From: Bdellovibrio sp.
GTDB lineage: Bacteria; Bdellovibrionota; UBA1018
Length of the DNA stretch: 5,454 nucleotides
Direction of reading: 5' to 3'
NCBI GenBank assembly: GCA_016213345.1
Contig: JACRAO010000048.1
Coordinates: forward strand, 1-5,454
Part shown: one piece after another, positions 1-5,231 of the stretch
Position numbering within the stretch: the stretch's first letter is position 1
How the letters are laid out: every line of letters starts with the position of its first letter
The notes under the pieces: generated by a model
Told to the model about the DNA's origin: nothing
Database searches by the model: none
Seen by the model: only the letters and a program-made list of their open reading frames with translations
Program-made: the position numbers and the translations under genes

Positions 1-1
1 A

Positions 2-673
2 GATTATTTAGGCAGAGATCTCCTGGCCAGGCTTATGTTTGGAGCTCGAGTTTCATTATTTATTGGTTTTTTTGCTCCATTTTTGGCTTCAATTATTGGC
101 ATTTTTATTGGTGGCATATCGGGTTATTTTGGTGGAGCTGTTGATCACTGGCTTATGAGACTGGCTGATTTTGTGTTAGCTCTACCGTTTTTACTCTTTA
201 TGATTTTGTTTAAAGTCGTATTGGGAGCTGGTGCTGGTGAAAGTGGGATTCAGGCACTGCTAATAGCCATGGTGATCTTGTCATGGACTGGTCTTGCGCG
301 GCTTACGCGCGGTCAACTCTTGCAGCTTAGAGAATCTGAATTTGTCCAAGCTTCGCGCTTACTGGGTGCAAAATCGTTTTATATTATTTTAAGGCATTTG
401 TTGCCAAATACTTTAGGTGTGATTTTGGTCTCTATCACTTTTGCAATCCCGAGTGCTATTTTTACAGAGGCCTTCTTGTCGTTTATAGGAATGGGAGTTG
501 TTCCCCCCACACCTTCGTGGGGTAGTATGTGTAATGATGGAATTCAAACTTTTCTTACGTATCCTCATGAGTTTTTCTTTCCTGCTGTTTTTATCAGCAT
601 AACAGTTTTGGCTTTCAATCTTTTTGGTGATGGTCTTCGAGATGCCCTGGACCCAAAATTGAGGTCAAGATAA
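2..673 (+). CDS. oppC: Oligopeptide/dipeptide ABC transporter permease (OppC/DppC-like), 5' end outside window
   Basis: This is an inner-membrane permease subunit of a peptide importer. Together with a second permease it forms the channel driven by the two ATPases encoded next. The reading frame is open from base 2, and the residues before the first internal ATG (position 35) read DYLGRDLLARL, the conserved family segment that precedes the permease core. The gene therefore starts upstream, and 35 is not its start. In all 223 residues are visible; family members are usually about 290-300, so the N-terminal membrane segment is missing. Several hydrophobic helices are evident, and the cytoplasmic EAA coupling loop lies at about bases 338-410 (QASRLLGAKSFYIILRHLLP), where the ATPases dock. 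The C-terminus GDGLRDALDPKLR is typical of the family. The stop codon abuts the ATG of the following oppD. Opp and Dpp cannot be separated without the binding protein. Confidence 0.93.
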   Translation, partial: DYLGRDLLARLMFGARVSLFIGFFAPFLASIIGIFIGGISGYFGGAVDHWLMRLADFVLALPFLLFMILFKVVLGAGAGESGIQALLIAMVILSWTGLARLTRGQLLQLRESEFVQASRLLGAKSFYIILRHLLPNTLGVILVSITFAIPSAIFTEAFLSFIGMGVVPPTPSWGSMCNDGIQTFLTYPHEFFFPAVFISITVLAFNLFGDGLRDALDPKLRSR

Positions 674-1723
674 ATGGCTGAAGTTGTTTTAGAGGTTCAA
701 GATTTGAAAGTCGAATTTGATACTTATGGAGGAGTGATCAAAGCAGTTAGAGGTGTGAGCTTTAATGCTTATAAAGGCACAACTTTGGCAATTGTAGGAG
801 AAAGTGGATGTGGAAAATCCGTCAGTGTACAAGCAGTGATGGGACTTATCCCGGTGCCTCCAGGGCGCGTGACATCAGGCATAGTAAAACTACGTGGTAA
901 TAATATATTGGGTCTTTCGCATTCGGAAATGAACAAAGTGCGGGGAAAAGAAATCGGGATGATTTTTCAAGATCCTATGACTTCTCTAAATCCAACAATG
1001 ACGGTAGGTAAGCAAATAACAGAGACGTTGAGTGTGCATGAGGGTATTGGTCGAGGAAGAGAGGCAAAGAAAAGGGCGATTGATCTTTTAGAAAAAGTGC
1101 ATATTCCAGAAGCTGCAAATCGTGTGAGACATTATCCATTTCAGTTTTCTGGCGGGATGAGGCAGAGAGTGATGATTGCAATGGCGATAGCTTGTAAGCC
1201 TAGTATTTTAATTGCAGACGAGCCCACAACTGCTTTGGATGTTACGATTCAGGCTCAGATTTTACATTTACTCAAGGACCTTCAAAGAGAAAATGAAATG
1301 TCACTTATTTTGATTACTCATGATTTAGGTGTGGTGGCACAAATGGCTTCGGAGGTCAATGTCATGTATGCAGGGCGGATTATTGAGTTCGGTCCCGTAG
1401 ATGACATTTATTACCGCTCGCAGCATCCTTACACTATAGGCTTAAGGGCTGCGATGCCTTCGAGTGAAGAAGGGGCAAAGCGAAAATTGCAACCAATCGA
1501 AGGTTCACCACCAGATCTTTTTCATCCCCCTATAGGATGTGGTTATTTTGATCGTTGTCCGTATGCGATGAAAATTTGTGAATCAAATGAACCTGAACCA
1601 TTTTTAGTGGGAAAGAACCATTACAGTCGTTGTTGGCTACATCACCAGAGATCTCAGACAAAGCTAACGGATTTTATTAAGCAAGACACAAAAATTTATA
1701 AAAATAATGAAATAATGAGTTGA
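674..1723 (+). CDS. oppD: Peptide ABC transporter ATP-binding protein (OppD/DppD-like)
   Basis: This is the cytoplasmic ATPase that powers peptide import, pairing with the OppF-like protein downstream. Its 349 residues carry a complete ABC set: Walker A GESGCGKS at 42-49, Q-loop Q99 in IFQDP, signature FSGGMRQR at 158-165, Walker B with D182-E183, and H-loop H216. The C-terminal oligopeptide-family extension has four cysteines (C289, C295, C302, C320) in a CGYFDRCP...IC...C arrangement. In related OppD proteins such cysteines are known to hold an iron-sulfur cluster. The ATG directly follows the oppC stop with no intergenic base, and GAGG at 661-664 inside oppC can act as ribosome binding site. 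The tail after C320 is a Lys/Asn-rich extension of about 29 residues, slightly longer than usual, coded by very AT-rich DNA. All catalytic motifs are intact. Confidence 0.95.
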   Translation: MAEVVLEVQDLKVEFDTYGGVIKAVRGVSFNAYKGTTLAIVGESGCGKSVSVQAVMGLIPVPPGRVTSGIVKLRGNNILGLSHSEMNKVRGKEIGMIFQDPMTSLNPTMTVGKQITETLSVHEGIGRGREAKKRAIDLLEKVHIPEAANRVRHYPFQFSGGMRQRVMIAMAIACKPSILIADEPTTALDVTIQAQILHLLKDLQRENEMSLILITHDLGVVAQMASEVNVMYAGRIIEFGPVDDIYYRSQHPYTIGLRAAMPSSEEGAKRKLQPIEGSPPDLFHPPIGCGYFDRCPYAMKICESNEPEPFLVGKNHYSRCWLHHQRSQTKLTDFIKQDTKIYKNNEIMS

Positions 1724-1738
1724 AGCAATTGGAAGTTT

Positions 1739-2686
1739 ATGATTTTAGAAATTAAAAATTTAAAGAAATATTTTGAAATCAAAAAGGGAGAATTTTTGCA
1801 TGCCGTGGATGATGTAAATCTCTCTATCCAAGAAAACGAAATTGTAGGATTAGTTGGTGAATCAGGTTGTGGAAAGTCTACATTGGGGCGCACTGTGGTT
1901 GGTCTTTATGATAAAACTGCAGGAAGTGTTTCTTACAGAAACCAAGTTTTACCTAAAAGTTATTCGAGTTCAGATTTTTGGAAATATTCACGCGAAATAC
2001 AAATGATTTTTCAGGATCCTTATTCGGCATTAAATCCAAGGATGACAGTTAAGGAAATAGTAGCCGAAGGTCCGCTGATTCATAGTTTATGGAAAAAAAA
2101 TGCAATAAACGACAAAGTTGCTTATTGGTTAAATAGAGTTGGGTTGCCCAGGGATCACATGTCGCGTTATCCCCATGAGTTTTCGGGTGGGCAGAGACAG
2201 CGTATTGGGATTGCTAGAGCGTTGGCGTTGGAGCCAAAATTAATAATTTGCGATGAGCCTATTTCTGCGTTGGATGTTTCAGTGCAGGCCCAGATTATTA
2301 ATTTGATGGGTGAACTGAAGGAAAGCTTTGGTTTAACACTTTTGTTTATTGCGCATGATTTATCGATGGTTCGTTATGTTTCAGATCGTATGGCGGTTAT
2401 GTATTTAGGGGCATTGGTGGAGCTTGGACCCTCGTATGAAGTTTATTATAGTTCGCTACATCCTTATACGCAGTCTTTGATAGCATCTAATCCCGAGCCT
2501 GATCCCGAAAAGGAGAGACATCGCAAATTTATTATATTAAAGGGTGAAATTCCTTCGCCGGTTAACCTAAAGCCCGGATGTCGTTTTGCGGGTCGCTGTC
2601 CCAAGGTTATGGATATTTGTCGTGGTACAAATCCGGTATGGAAAGAAATTAAGCCTAGTCATTTTGTGTCTTGTCACCTACACTAA
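1739..2686 (+). CDS. oppF: Peptide ABC transporter ATP-binding protein (OppF/DppF-like)
   Basis: This is the second ATPase of the importer, expected to form a heterodimer with the OppD-like protein at the membrane. It has 315 residues. Walker A GESGCGKST is at 40-48, Q-loop Q92 in FQDPYSALNP, signature FSGGQRQR at 148-155, Walker B with D172-E173, and H-loop H206. The FQDPYSALNPRMTV and SALDVSVQAQI segments are characteristic of OppF rather than OppD. The C-terminal extension carries four cysteines (C281, C287, C294, C312), similar in layout to those of its partner. The start ATG is preceded by GGAAG at 1731-1735, a short 3-nt spacing, and lies 15 bp after the oppD stop. This is the last gene of the operon in the window, and its stop codon is inside the inverted-repeat structure that follows. 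Confidence 0.95.
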   Translation: MILEIKNLKKYFEIKKGEFLHAVDDVNLSIQENEIVGLVGESGCGKSTLGRTVVGLYDKTAGSVSYRNQVLPKSYSSSDFWKYSREIQMIFQDPYSALNPRMTVKEIVAEGPLIHSLWKKNAINDKVAYWLNRVGLPRDHMSRYPHEFSGGQRQRIGIARALALEPKLIICDEPISALDVSVQAQIINLMGELKESFGLTLLFIAHDLSMVRYVSDRMAVMYLGALVELGPSYEVYYSSLHPYTQSLIASNPEPDPEKERHRKFIILKGEIPSPVNLKPGCRFAGRCPKVMDICRGTNPVWKEIKPSHFVSCHLH

Positions 2687-2738
2687 AACACTTCGTGTTT
2701 TGTATTTTAAAACACTTCGTGTTTTGTTTATTAGTGTA
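2679..2738. repeat. Tandem twin-hairpin repeat enclosed by 8-bp inverted arms
   Basis: The 19-nt unit AAAACACTTCGTGTTTTGT occurs twice without mismatch, at 2685-2703 and 2709-2727 (period 24). Each copy is itself a hairpin: a 7-bp stem AAAACAC/GTGTTTT with loop TTC. The pair is enclosed by perfect arms TACACTAA (2679-2686) and TTAGTGTA (2731-2738), the left arm containing the oppF stop codon. An alternative single long fold is also possible: AACAC of copy 1 pairs with GTGTT of copy 2, and the inner GTGTTTT (2695-2701) pairs with AAAACAC (2709-2715). Position and symmetry fit an operon-end structure. The stems have few G-C pairs, so its strength is uncertain, and it could instead be a small dispersed repeat family. 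Confidence 0.85.
2685..2730 (+). terminator. Probable twin transcription terminator after oppF
   Basis: Two successive 7-bp hairpins (2685-2701 and 2709-2725) begin at the oppF stop codon, and each is followed by a T-rich stretch (TTTTGTATTTT and TTTTGTTTATT). The position between the end of the opp operon and the toxin-antitoxin promoter is where a terminator is expected. The stems contain only C-A-C/G-T-G plus A-T pairs, so each is weak alone; the duplication or the enclosing arms might compensate. The function is inferred from position and shape only. Confidence 0.5.
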
Positions 2739-2747
2739 AATTATTTC

Positions 2748-2779
2748 TTGATATTGTCATAATTTTATGACAATATCAA
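2748..2779. promoter_or_regulatory. 32-bp palindrome, candidate HigA operator over the higBA promoter
   Basis: Two perfect 15-nt arms (2748-2762, beginning TTGATATTGTCATAA, and 2765-2779, its exact reverse complement) flank a central TT. The left arm contains TGTCATAAT (2755-2763), a near-consensus extended -10 element. The palindrome would therefore cover the promoter and predicted start point of the toxin-antitoxin genes, whose first ATG is 15 bp further on. Antitoxins of this type with a helix-turn-helix commonly repress their own operon by binding such palindromes. Binding here is inferred; the symmetry is directly visible. Confidence 0.7.
2755..2763 (+). promoter_or_regulatory. Extended -10 promoter element for the toxin-antitoxin operon
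   Basis: TGTCATAAT matches the extended -10 consensus TGnTATAAT with one mismatch. Transcription would start near 2770, giving a leader of about 24 nt before the toxin ATG at 2794. No convincing -35 hexamer lies at standard spacing, which is tolerated by extended -10 promoters. The element is inside the left arm of the palindrome, so a bound repressor would block it. Confidence 0.4.
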
Positions 2780-2793
2780 CATAGAGCCAAGCC

Positions 2794-3114
2794 ATGAAAG
2801 CTGTACGCATACATAAGAAAGTGGAAAAGGATTTAATAGAATTAGATATATTTACGAGAGCAAAGATTACTGAACTTTTAAGTTTATTGGCAAAAGGCGA
2901 GTCCTTGGCTCTTCCCGTAAGTCGGCCTATGCCTATCATTGCCAACGGAGTTCATGAACTTCGAATTAAAAATATCGAAGGTCAGTACCGCGTTTTTTAT
3001 TTTGTTAAGCATTTAGATGCCATTTTGGTGTTTCATTTCTTTAAAAAGAAAACCCAAGAAACTCCAAAAACTGAAATTGAAACTGGAAGAAGAAGACTAG
3101 GAGAAATGATATGA
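2794..3114 (+). CDS. higB: Type II toxin, RelE/ParE superfamily, HigB (Gp49-like)
   Basis: This is a predicted 106-residue toxin of the Gp49/HigB branch of the RelE superfamily, whose characterised members cleave mRNA in association with the ribosome. The sequence shows the family pattern: a basic helical N-terminus, then the strands HELRIK (54-59) and GQYRVFYF (63-70), then the FHFFKKKTQETP block (80-91) followed by EI and Arg residues. R57, R66 and the lysine cluster at 84-86 are candidate RNA-contacting residues. Translation starts at ATG 2794 with only a weak AGAG site (2783-2786), which may keep toxin output below that of the antitoxin. The end overlaps the antitoxin start by 4 nt (ATGA at 3111-3114), implying translational coupling. 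The toxin-first order is typical of higBA. Apparently intact; activity is inferred from family. Confidence 0.88.
   Translation: MKAVRIHKKVEKDLIELDIFTRAKITELLSLLAKGESLALPVSRPMPIIANGVHELRIKNIEGQYRVFYFVKHLDAILVFHFFKKKTQETPKTEIETGRRRLGEMI
3099..3104 (+). promoter_or_regulatory. Strong ribosome binding site for the antitoxin
   Basis: AGGAGA lies 6 nt before the antitoxin ATG at 3111, inside the end of the toxin gene. It is much closer to consensus than the AGAG before the toxin. This contrast would favour antitoxin translation from the shared mRNA, and it fixes the antitoxin start at 3111. Confidence 0.65.
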
Positions 3115-3395
3115 AATCTTATATTGAAGCAAAATCAATGAGTGATCTTGGTAAAATAATGCGGCTTCCGAAAGGACAGATATCTAAAATTGAAATGAGA
3201 ACAAATTTAGTCATTGCCATTAAAAAAAATATTGAAAAAATGAACTTCACTCATGCCAGAGCTGCTCAACATGCGAGAGTGGGAAGAACTGTCATTACTT
3301 CCATTATGAATGGAAATACAATTCATATGTCCACCGATCGTCTCATTGATATTGCACAAAATTTAGGATTAACTATAACTCTAAAAGTAGCTTAG
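3111..3395 (+). CDS. higA: HigA-type antitoxin, XRE-family helix-turn-helix protein
   Basis: This is a 94-residue antitoxin expected to bind and neutralise the HigB-like toxin and to repress the operon. It resembles the HTH_37/XRE antitoxins. An N-terminal region of about 30 residues is followed by NLVIAIKKNIEKMNFTHARA and then the helix-turn-helix (about residues 46-69: FTHARAAQHARVGRTVITSIMNG). The C-terminus STDRLIDIAQNLGLTITLKV is the usual closing helix and strand of the family. The start overlaps the toxin stop by 4 nt and has a good AGGAGA site. The 32-bp palindrome upstream of the toxin is the obvious DNA target. The stop is only 5 bp from the stop of the convergent exported-protein gene, so no separate terminator fits between them. 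Confidence 0.87.
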   Translation: MKSYIEAKSMSDLGKIMRLPKGQISKIEMRTNLVIAIKKNIEKMNFTHARAAQHARVGRTVITSIMNGNTIHMSTDRLIDIAQNLGLTITLKVA

Positions 3396-3400
3396 GACTT

Positions 3401-4477
3401 CTAATTAGACACAGTTTCGAAATCCACAAGGTACCAGTCTTTTTTGTCTTCATCCCACATAAATTGTCTGGCTTCGTCTATTAGAGTTTGGCACTCTGTT
3501 CTAAAGTGTTTTAGGTTTTTAAGTTGTGTTGCTAGTTTATTAAGTTTATCTGCTGCATCTTTATTGCCGTTTCTGTCTAAATAAATTGCTCTTACTTCAG
3601 CGAAAGCAATTTCAGTTTGGAAGGGTATACCATCAATTTGATGAAGTTGAATGCTACTTAAAAACCGATCGCCAGTGAGTGATCCATTTACTTTTGTTGT
3701 GATGATATACTCAGTTGCCGTCTCTATAATTTGAACGCGGTTTATTTTTGTAGAATCTACTTTTTCAGAATTTTGAACATAGTCTAATACATAAATCATT
3801 GGATCACGTTTCCGTGTGTCGGCATGTGTAAAAAAGTGTTTTATTAAAAATGGGATTCTGATGACTTGGTCCGGTTTTTCGCCAGTTTCCTTATCAATTT
3901 CAAAAACATGCGTTGTATTTCCTGCGCCTAAAAACTTTCCAAGCCTAAATTTTTTTCCGTTGTAAATCACTATATCTCCAGCTTTTAGTGTCAACACGAC
4001 TTTTTGGTAATTGTCGTATGATTTTACGGCTGGGATTAATCCTGCTGATGGTTCTTGTGTGCCAGTTAAAACAGGAATTAAAGAAATAAGTCTAGATACA
4101 ATACTAGTTGTTTTTGGCGGATTATTTACTTCACAATTTGTTAAATCATAAGTTTGTGGTTTGTCTTCTTCTTGCAATTCTAACTGAGCTAATTGTGCTT
4201 TTTGAGTATCTGTGAGAGATGTGTAGTTTCTCACTATATCTTCTGATTTGGTGGTATCGCTATCAAGTGAGTGTAAATATTGTCTAAATAAAGGATCGTT
4301 TTTATAAAGTTTTGTAAATTGTATGTCTATTTCATGTCTTATCTCTGATGGATTAATATATAATATTTTTCTTAATAAAAGCTCACACTCGGTTGTTGTA
4401 AGAGCAAATGCATTTTGAACTAGTGCAAAACTAATGCATATGACTGCTAATGCAACAAAGTACTTTTTAATTGACAT
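3401..4477 (-). CDS. Exported protein with a degenerate protein-kinase-like C-terminal region
   Basis: I do not recognise a named family; 358 residues. A Sec signal peptide is clear: MSIKK, then a hydrophobic core (about 6-20), ending QNAFA before LTTTE, so cleavage after A25 is expected. Residues 26-170 are helical, charged and without a recognised domain. Residues 175-209 resemble a kinase N-lobe: GKKFRLGKFLGAGNTTHVF with a Gly-rich loop (G184, G186), then VIRIP at the beta-3 position, where Arg207 replaces the usual Lys. The extreme C-terminus has WYLVDFE (348-354), like a DFG/DFE metal-binding strand, preceded by QFMWD where catalytic-loop NhhhD is usual; the expected catalytic Asp position is Ile333. 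The fold stops four residues later, so there is no C-lobe beyond it. Start ATG 4477 is chosen over an in-frame GTG at 4492 because GGAAA (4484-4488) lies 6 nt ahead and the predicted start point is close to 4495. The kinase likeness is by eye. Confidence 0.75.
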   Translation of the reverse strand: MSIKKYFVALAVICISFALVQNAFALTTTECELLLRKILYINPSEIRHEIDIQFTKLYKNDPLFRQYLHSLDSDTTKSEDIVRNYTSLTDTQKAQLAQLELQEEDKPQTYDLTNCEVNNPPKTTSIVSRLISLIPVLTGTQEPSAGLIPAVKSYDNYQKVVLTLKAGDIVIYNGKKFRLGKFLGAGNTTHVFEIDKETGEKPDQVIRIPFLIKHFFTHADTRKRDPMIYVLDYVQNSEKVDSTKINRVQIIETATEYIITTKVNGSLTGDRFLSSIQLHQIDGIPFQTEIAFAEVRAIYLDRNGNKDAADKLNKLATQLKNLKHFRTECQTLIDEARQFMWDEDKKDWYLVDFETVSN

Positions 4478-4501
4478 TAATTGTTTCCACACACTCAGGA
4501 A

Positions 4502-4530
4502 CTAATAGCACTTTATTTACATTAACGCAA
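4502..4530 (-). promoter_or_regulatory. Candidate promoter of the exported kinase-like gene
   Basis: On the minus strand TTGCGT (4530-4525) and TATTAG (4507-4502) are separated by 17 bp, and the second is preceded by TGC, giving an extended -10 form. Transcription would begin near 4495, leaving about 18 nt before ATG 4477. Each hexamer departs from consensus at two or three positions, so this is a moderate candidate. Confidence 0.35.
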
Positions 4531-4575
4531 CGCATTAGTGTTTGTGCTTATCTGAAAAGTACCTGTAGGTTGAGC

Positions 4576-4604
4576 ATTTATATAAATTGGTCTTGAAATA
4601 TTTC
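4576..4604. repeat. Two short perfect AT-rich palindromes after the ORF6N gene
   Basis: ATTTATATAAAT (4576-4587) and GAAATATTTC (4595-4604) are each perfect palindromes, 7 bp apart. They sit immediately after the stop codon of the minus-strand ORF6N gene, between it and the promoter of the next minus-strand gene. They are too short and too AT-rich to call a terminator and may be protein-binding sites or chance. Confidence 0.3.
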
Positions 4605-4605
4605 C

Positions 4606-5130
4606 TCAGGAATGCAAGGGTGGCTCAAGCCCAATAATTCTTTTTCTTGGAACTGCATGGTGGGATACAATTTCACGGATAGCTTCAAATACGAGTTGAA
4701 ATTGACCATCATACTTTGATTCAAGTTCAGTGATCTTTTTTCCGAGCTCTTTGTTCGAAATTAGGACTGTTTTCAATTTAACAAATGTTCGCATGATCGC
4801 AATGTTTACTTCGATTGCCCGTCGACTGTTGAGTACAGATGAAAGCATTGCAATTCCTTGTTCGGTGAATGCCAGCGGTGGTTTTCTCCTGCCGCCCCAT
4901 CTCGAACTTGATATCACAATCTGTGATTTCAAGTGCATAACCTCTTGATTAGTAAGGGTAAACATAAAGTCTTCCGGAAATCGGTAGATATTTCTTCGAA
5001 CTTGCTGATTCAAGCGCATTGTAGGAACCTGGTAGAGTTCCGACAGATCAAAATCCAACATTACTTTTAGATTACGGATTAAATAGATTTTAGATTCAAC
5101 CTCAACTGTGTTAGGTTGTTTTGTATTCAT
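4606..5130 (-). CDS. ORF6N-domain DNA-binding protein (KilA-N/phage type)
   Basis: This is a 174-residue protein with an N-terminal ORF6N domain, a DNA-binding module shared with phage antirepressor-like and KilA-N proteins and widespread as stand-alone chromosomal genes. The domain spans about residues 9-95, with IYLIRNLKVMLDFDLSELY, then NQQVRRNIYRFPEDFMF, and the conserved WGGRRKPPLAFTEQG segment (78-92) followed by IAMLSSVLNSRRAIEVNIAI. Residues 115-148 look like a coiled coil that could mediate oligomerisation, and the tail PRKRIIGL is basic. The start is ATG 5130, preceded by AAGG at short spacing. A longer in-frame reading from a TTG at 5229 adds 33 residues unlike the family and would run to within 2 bp of the divergent transporter start, so it is rejected. 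Its cellular role, in gene regulation or phage-related, is unknown. It is divergent from the OPT gene. Confidence 0.88.
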   Translation of the reverse strand: MNTKQPNTVEVESKIYLIRNLKVMLDFDLSELYQVPTMRLNQQVRRNIYRFPEDFMFTLTNQEVMHLKSQIVISSSRWGGRRKPPLAFTEQGIAMLSSVLNSRRAIEVNIAIMRTFVKLKTVLISNKELGKKITELESKYDGQFQLVFEAIREIVSHHAVPRKRIIGLEPPLHS

Positions 5131-5183
5131 AGGCCTTTTTAATACAAAATTCGCGCCAAAAAAGGGGCCTAAAGGCAGGGCAA

Positions 5184-5192
5184 TGTTATAGT
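5184..5192 (+). promoter_or_regulatory. Extended -10 promoter element for the OPT transporter gene
   Basis: TGTTATAGT fits the extended -10 consensus TGnTATAAT with one mismatch. Transcription would begin near 5199, leaving a leader of about 33 nt before ATG 5232. There is no good -35 hexamer at 16-18 bp. GATAAT at 5199-5204 is an alternative -10. Confidence 0.4.
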
Positions 5193-5214
5193 ATTTTAGA
5201 TAATTTTTATTAGC

Positions 5215-5223
5215 AAGGGGAGG
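5215..5223 (+). promoter_or_regulatory. Strong ribosome binding site of the OPT transporter gene
   Basis: AAGGGGAGG ends 8 nt before ATG 5232. It is the strongest Shine-Dalgarno sequence in the window and fixes the start of the OPT gene. Confidence 0.7.
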
Positions 5224-5231
5224 CCTCAAAT

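Larger units (their letters stand above)
5131..5231. promoter_or_regulatory. Divergent intergenic region between the ORF6N gene and the OPT transporter gene
   Basis: These 101 bp must carry promoters for both directions. Visible structure: AGGCCTTTTT (5131-5140) is an imperfect inverted match to AAAAAAGGGGCCT (5158-5170), with two extra G residues. GCCTAAAGGC (5167-5176) is a short hairpin. AGGCCT is found at both ends of the region (5131-5136 and 5221-5226). The repeats could be sites for a regulator, for example the ORF6N protein itself, but that is inference. No clear minus-strand promoter was found. Confidence 0.4.

Noticed and set aside
975..1181. Minus-strand open frame of 68 codons inside oppD
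   Set aside because: It is antisense to the well-conserved ATPase core, with no family resemblance and no independent start signals.
674..2686. Idea that the two ATPases are a recent gene duplication
   Set aside because: The OppD-like and OppF-like sequences differ widely and each matches its own ancient subfamily; this is the standard heterodimer.
2685..2727. Two-copy repeat considered as a minimal CRISPR array
   Set aside because: The units are 19 nt, separated by only 5 nt, each a hairpin, with no cas genes. It fits a twin hairpin, not spacers.
2757..2945. Minus-strand open frame of 62 codons opposite the toxin gene
   Set aside because: It lies across the operator palindrome and the toxin gene, has no recognisable protein features, and is explained as a shadow of the toxin coding sequence.
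4478..4492. GTG start at 4492 for the exported protein
   Set aside because: No Shine-Dalgarno sequence precedes it, whereas GGAAA lies 6 nt before ATG 4477, and the signal peptide begins naturally with MSIKK.
4493..4605. Possible extra small gene or RNA between the exported protein gene and the ORF6N gene
   Set aside because: The 113 bp holds a plausible promoter and short palindromes, but no reading frame with a ribosome binding site and no recognisable RNA fold.
4730..4948. Plus-strand open frame of 72 codons inside the ORF6N gene
   Set aside because: It is antisense to the conserved ORF6N domain; its residues are the mirror of the conserved block and match no known pattern.
5131..5229. 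N-terminal extension of the ORF6N protein from an upstream TTG
   Set aside because: The 33 added residues do not resemble the family, the TTG lacks a suitable ribosome binding site, and it would occupy the leader of the OPT gene. ATG 5130 gives the usual family start.
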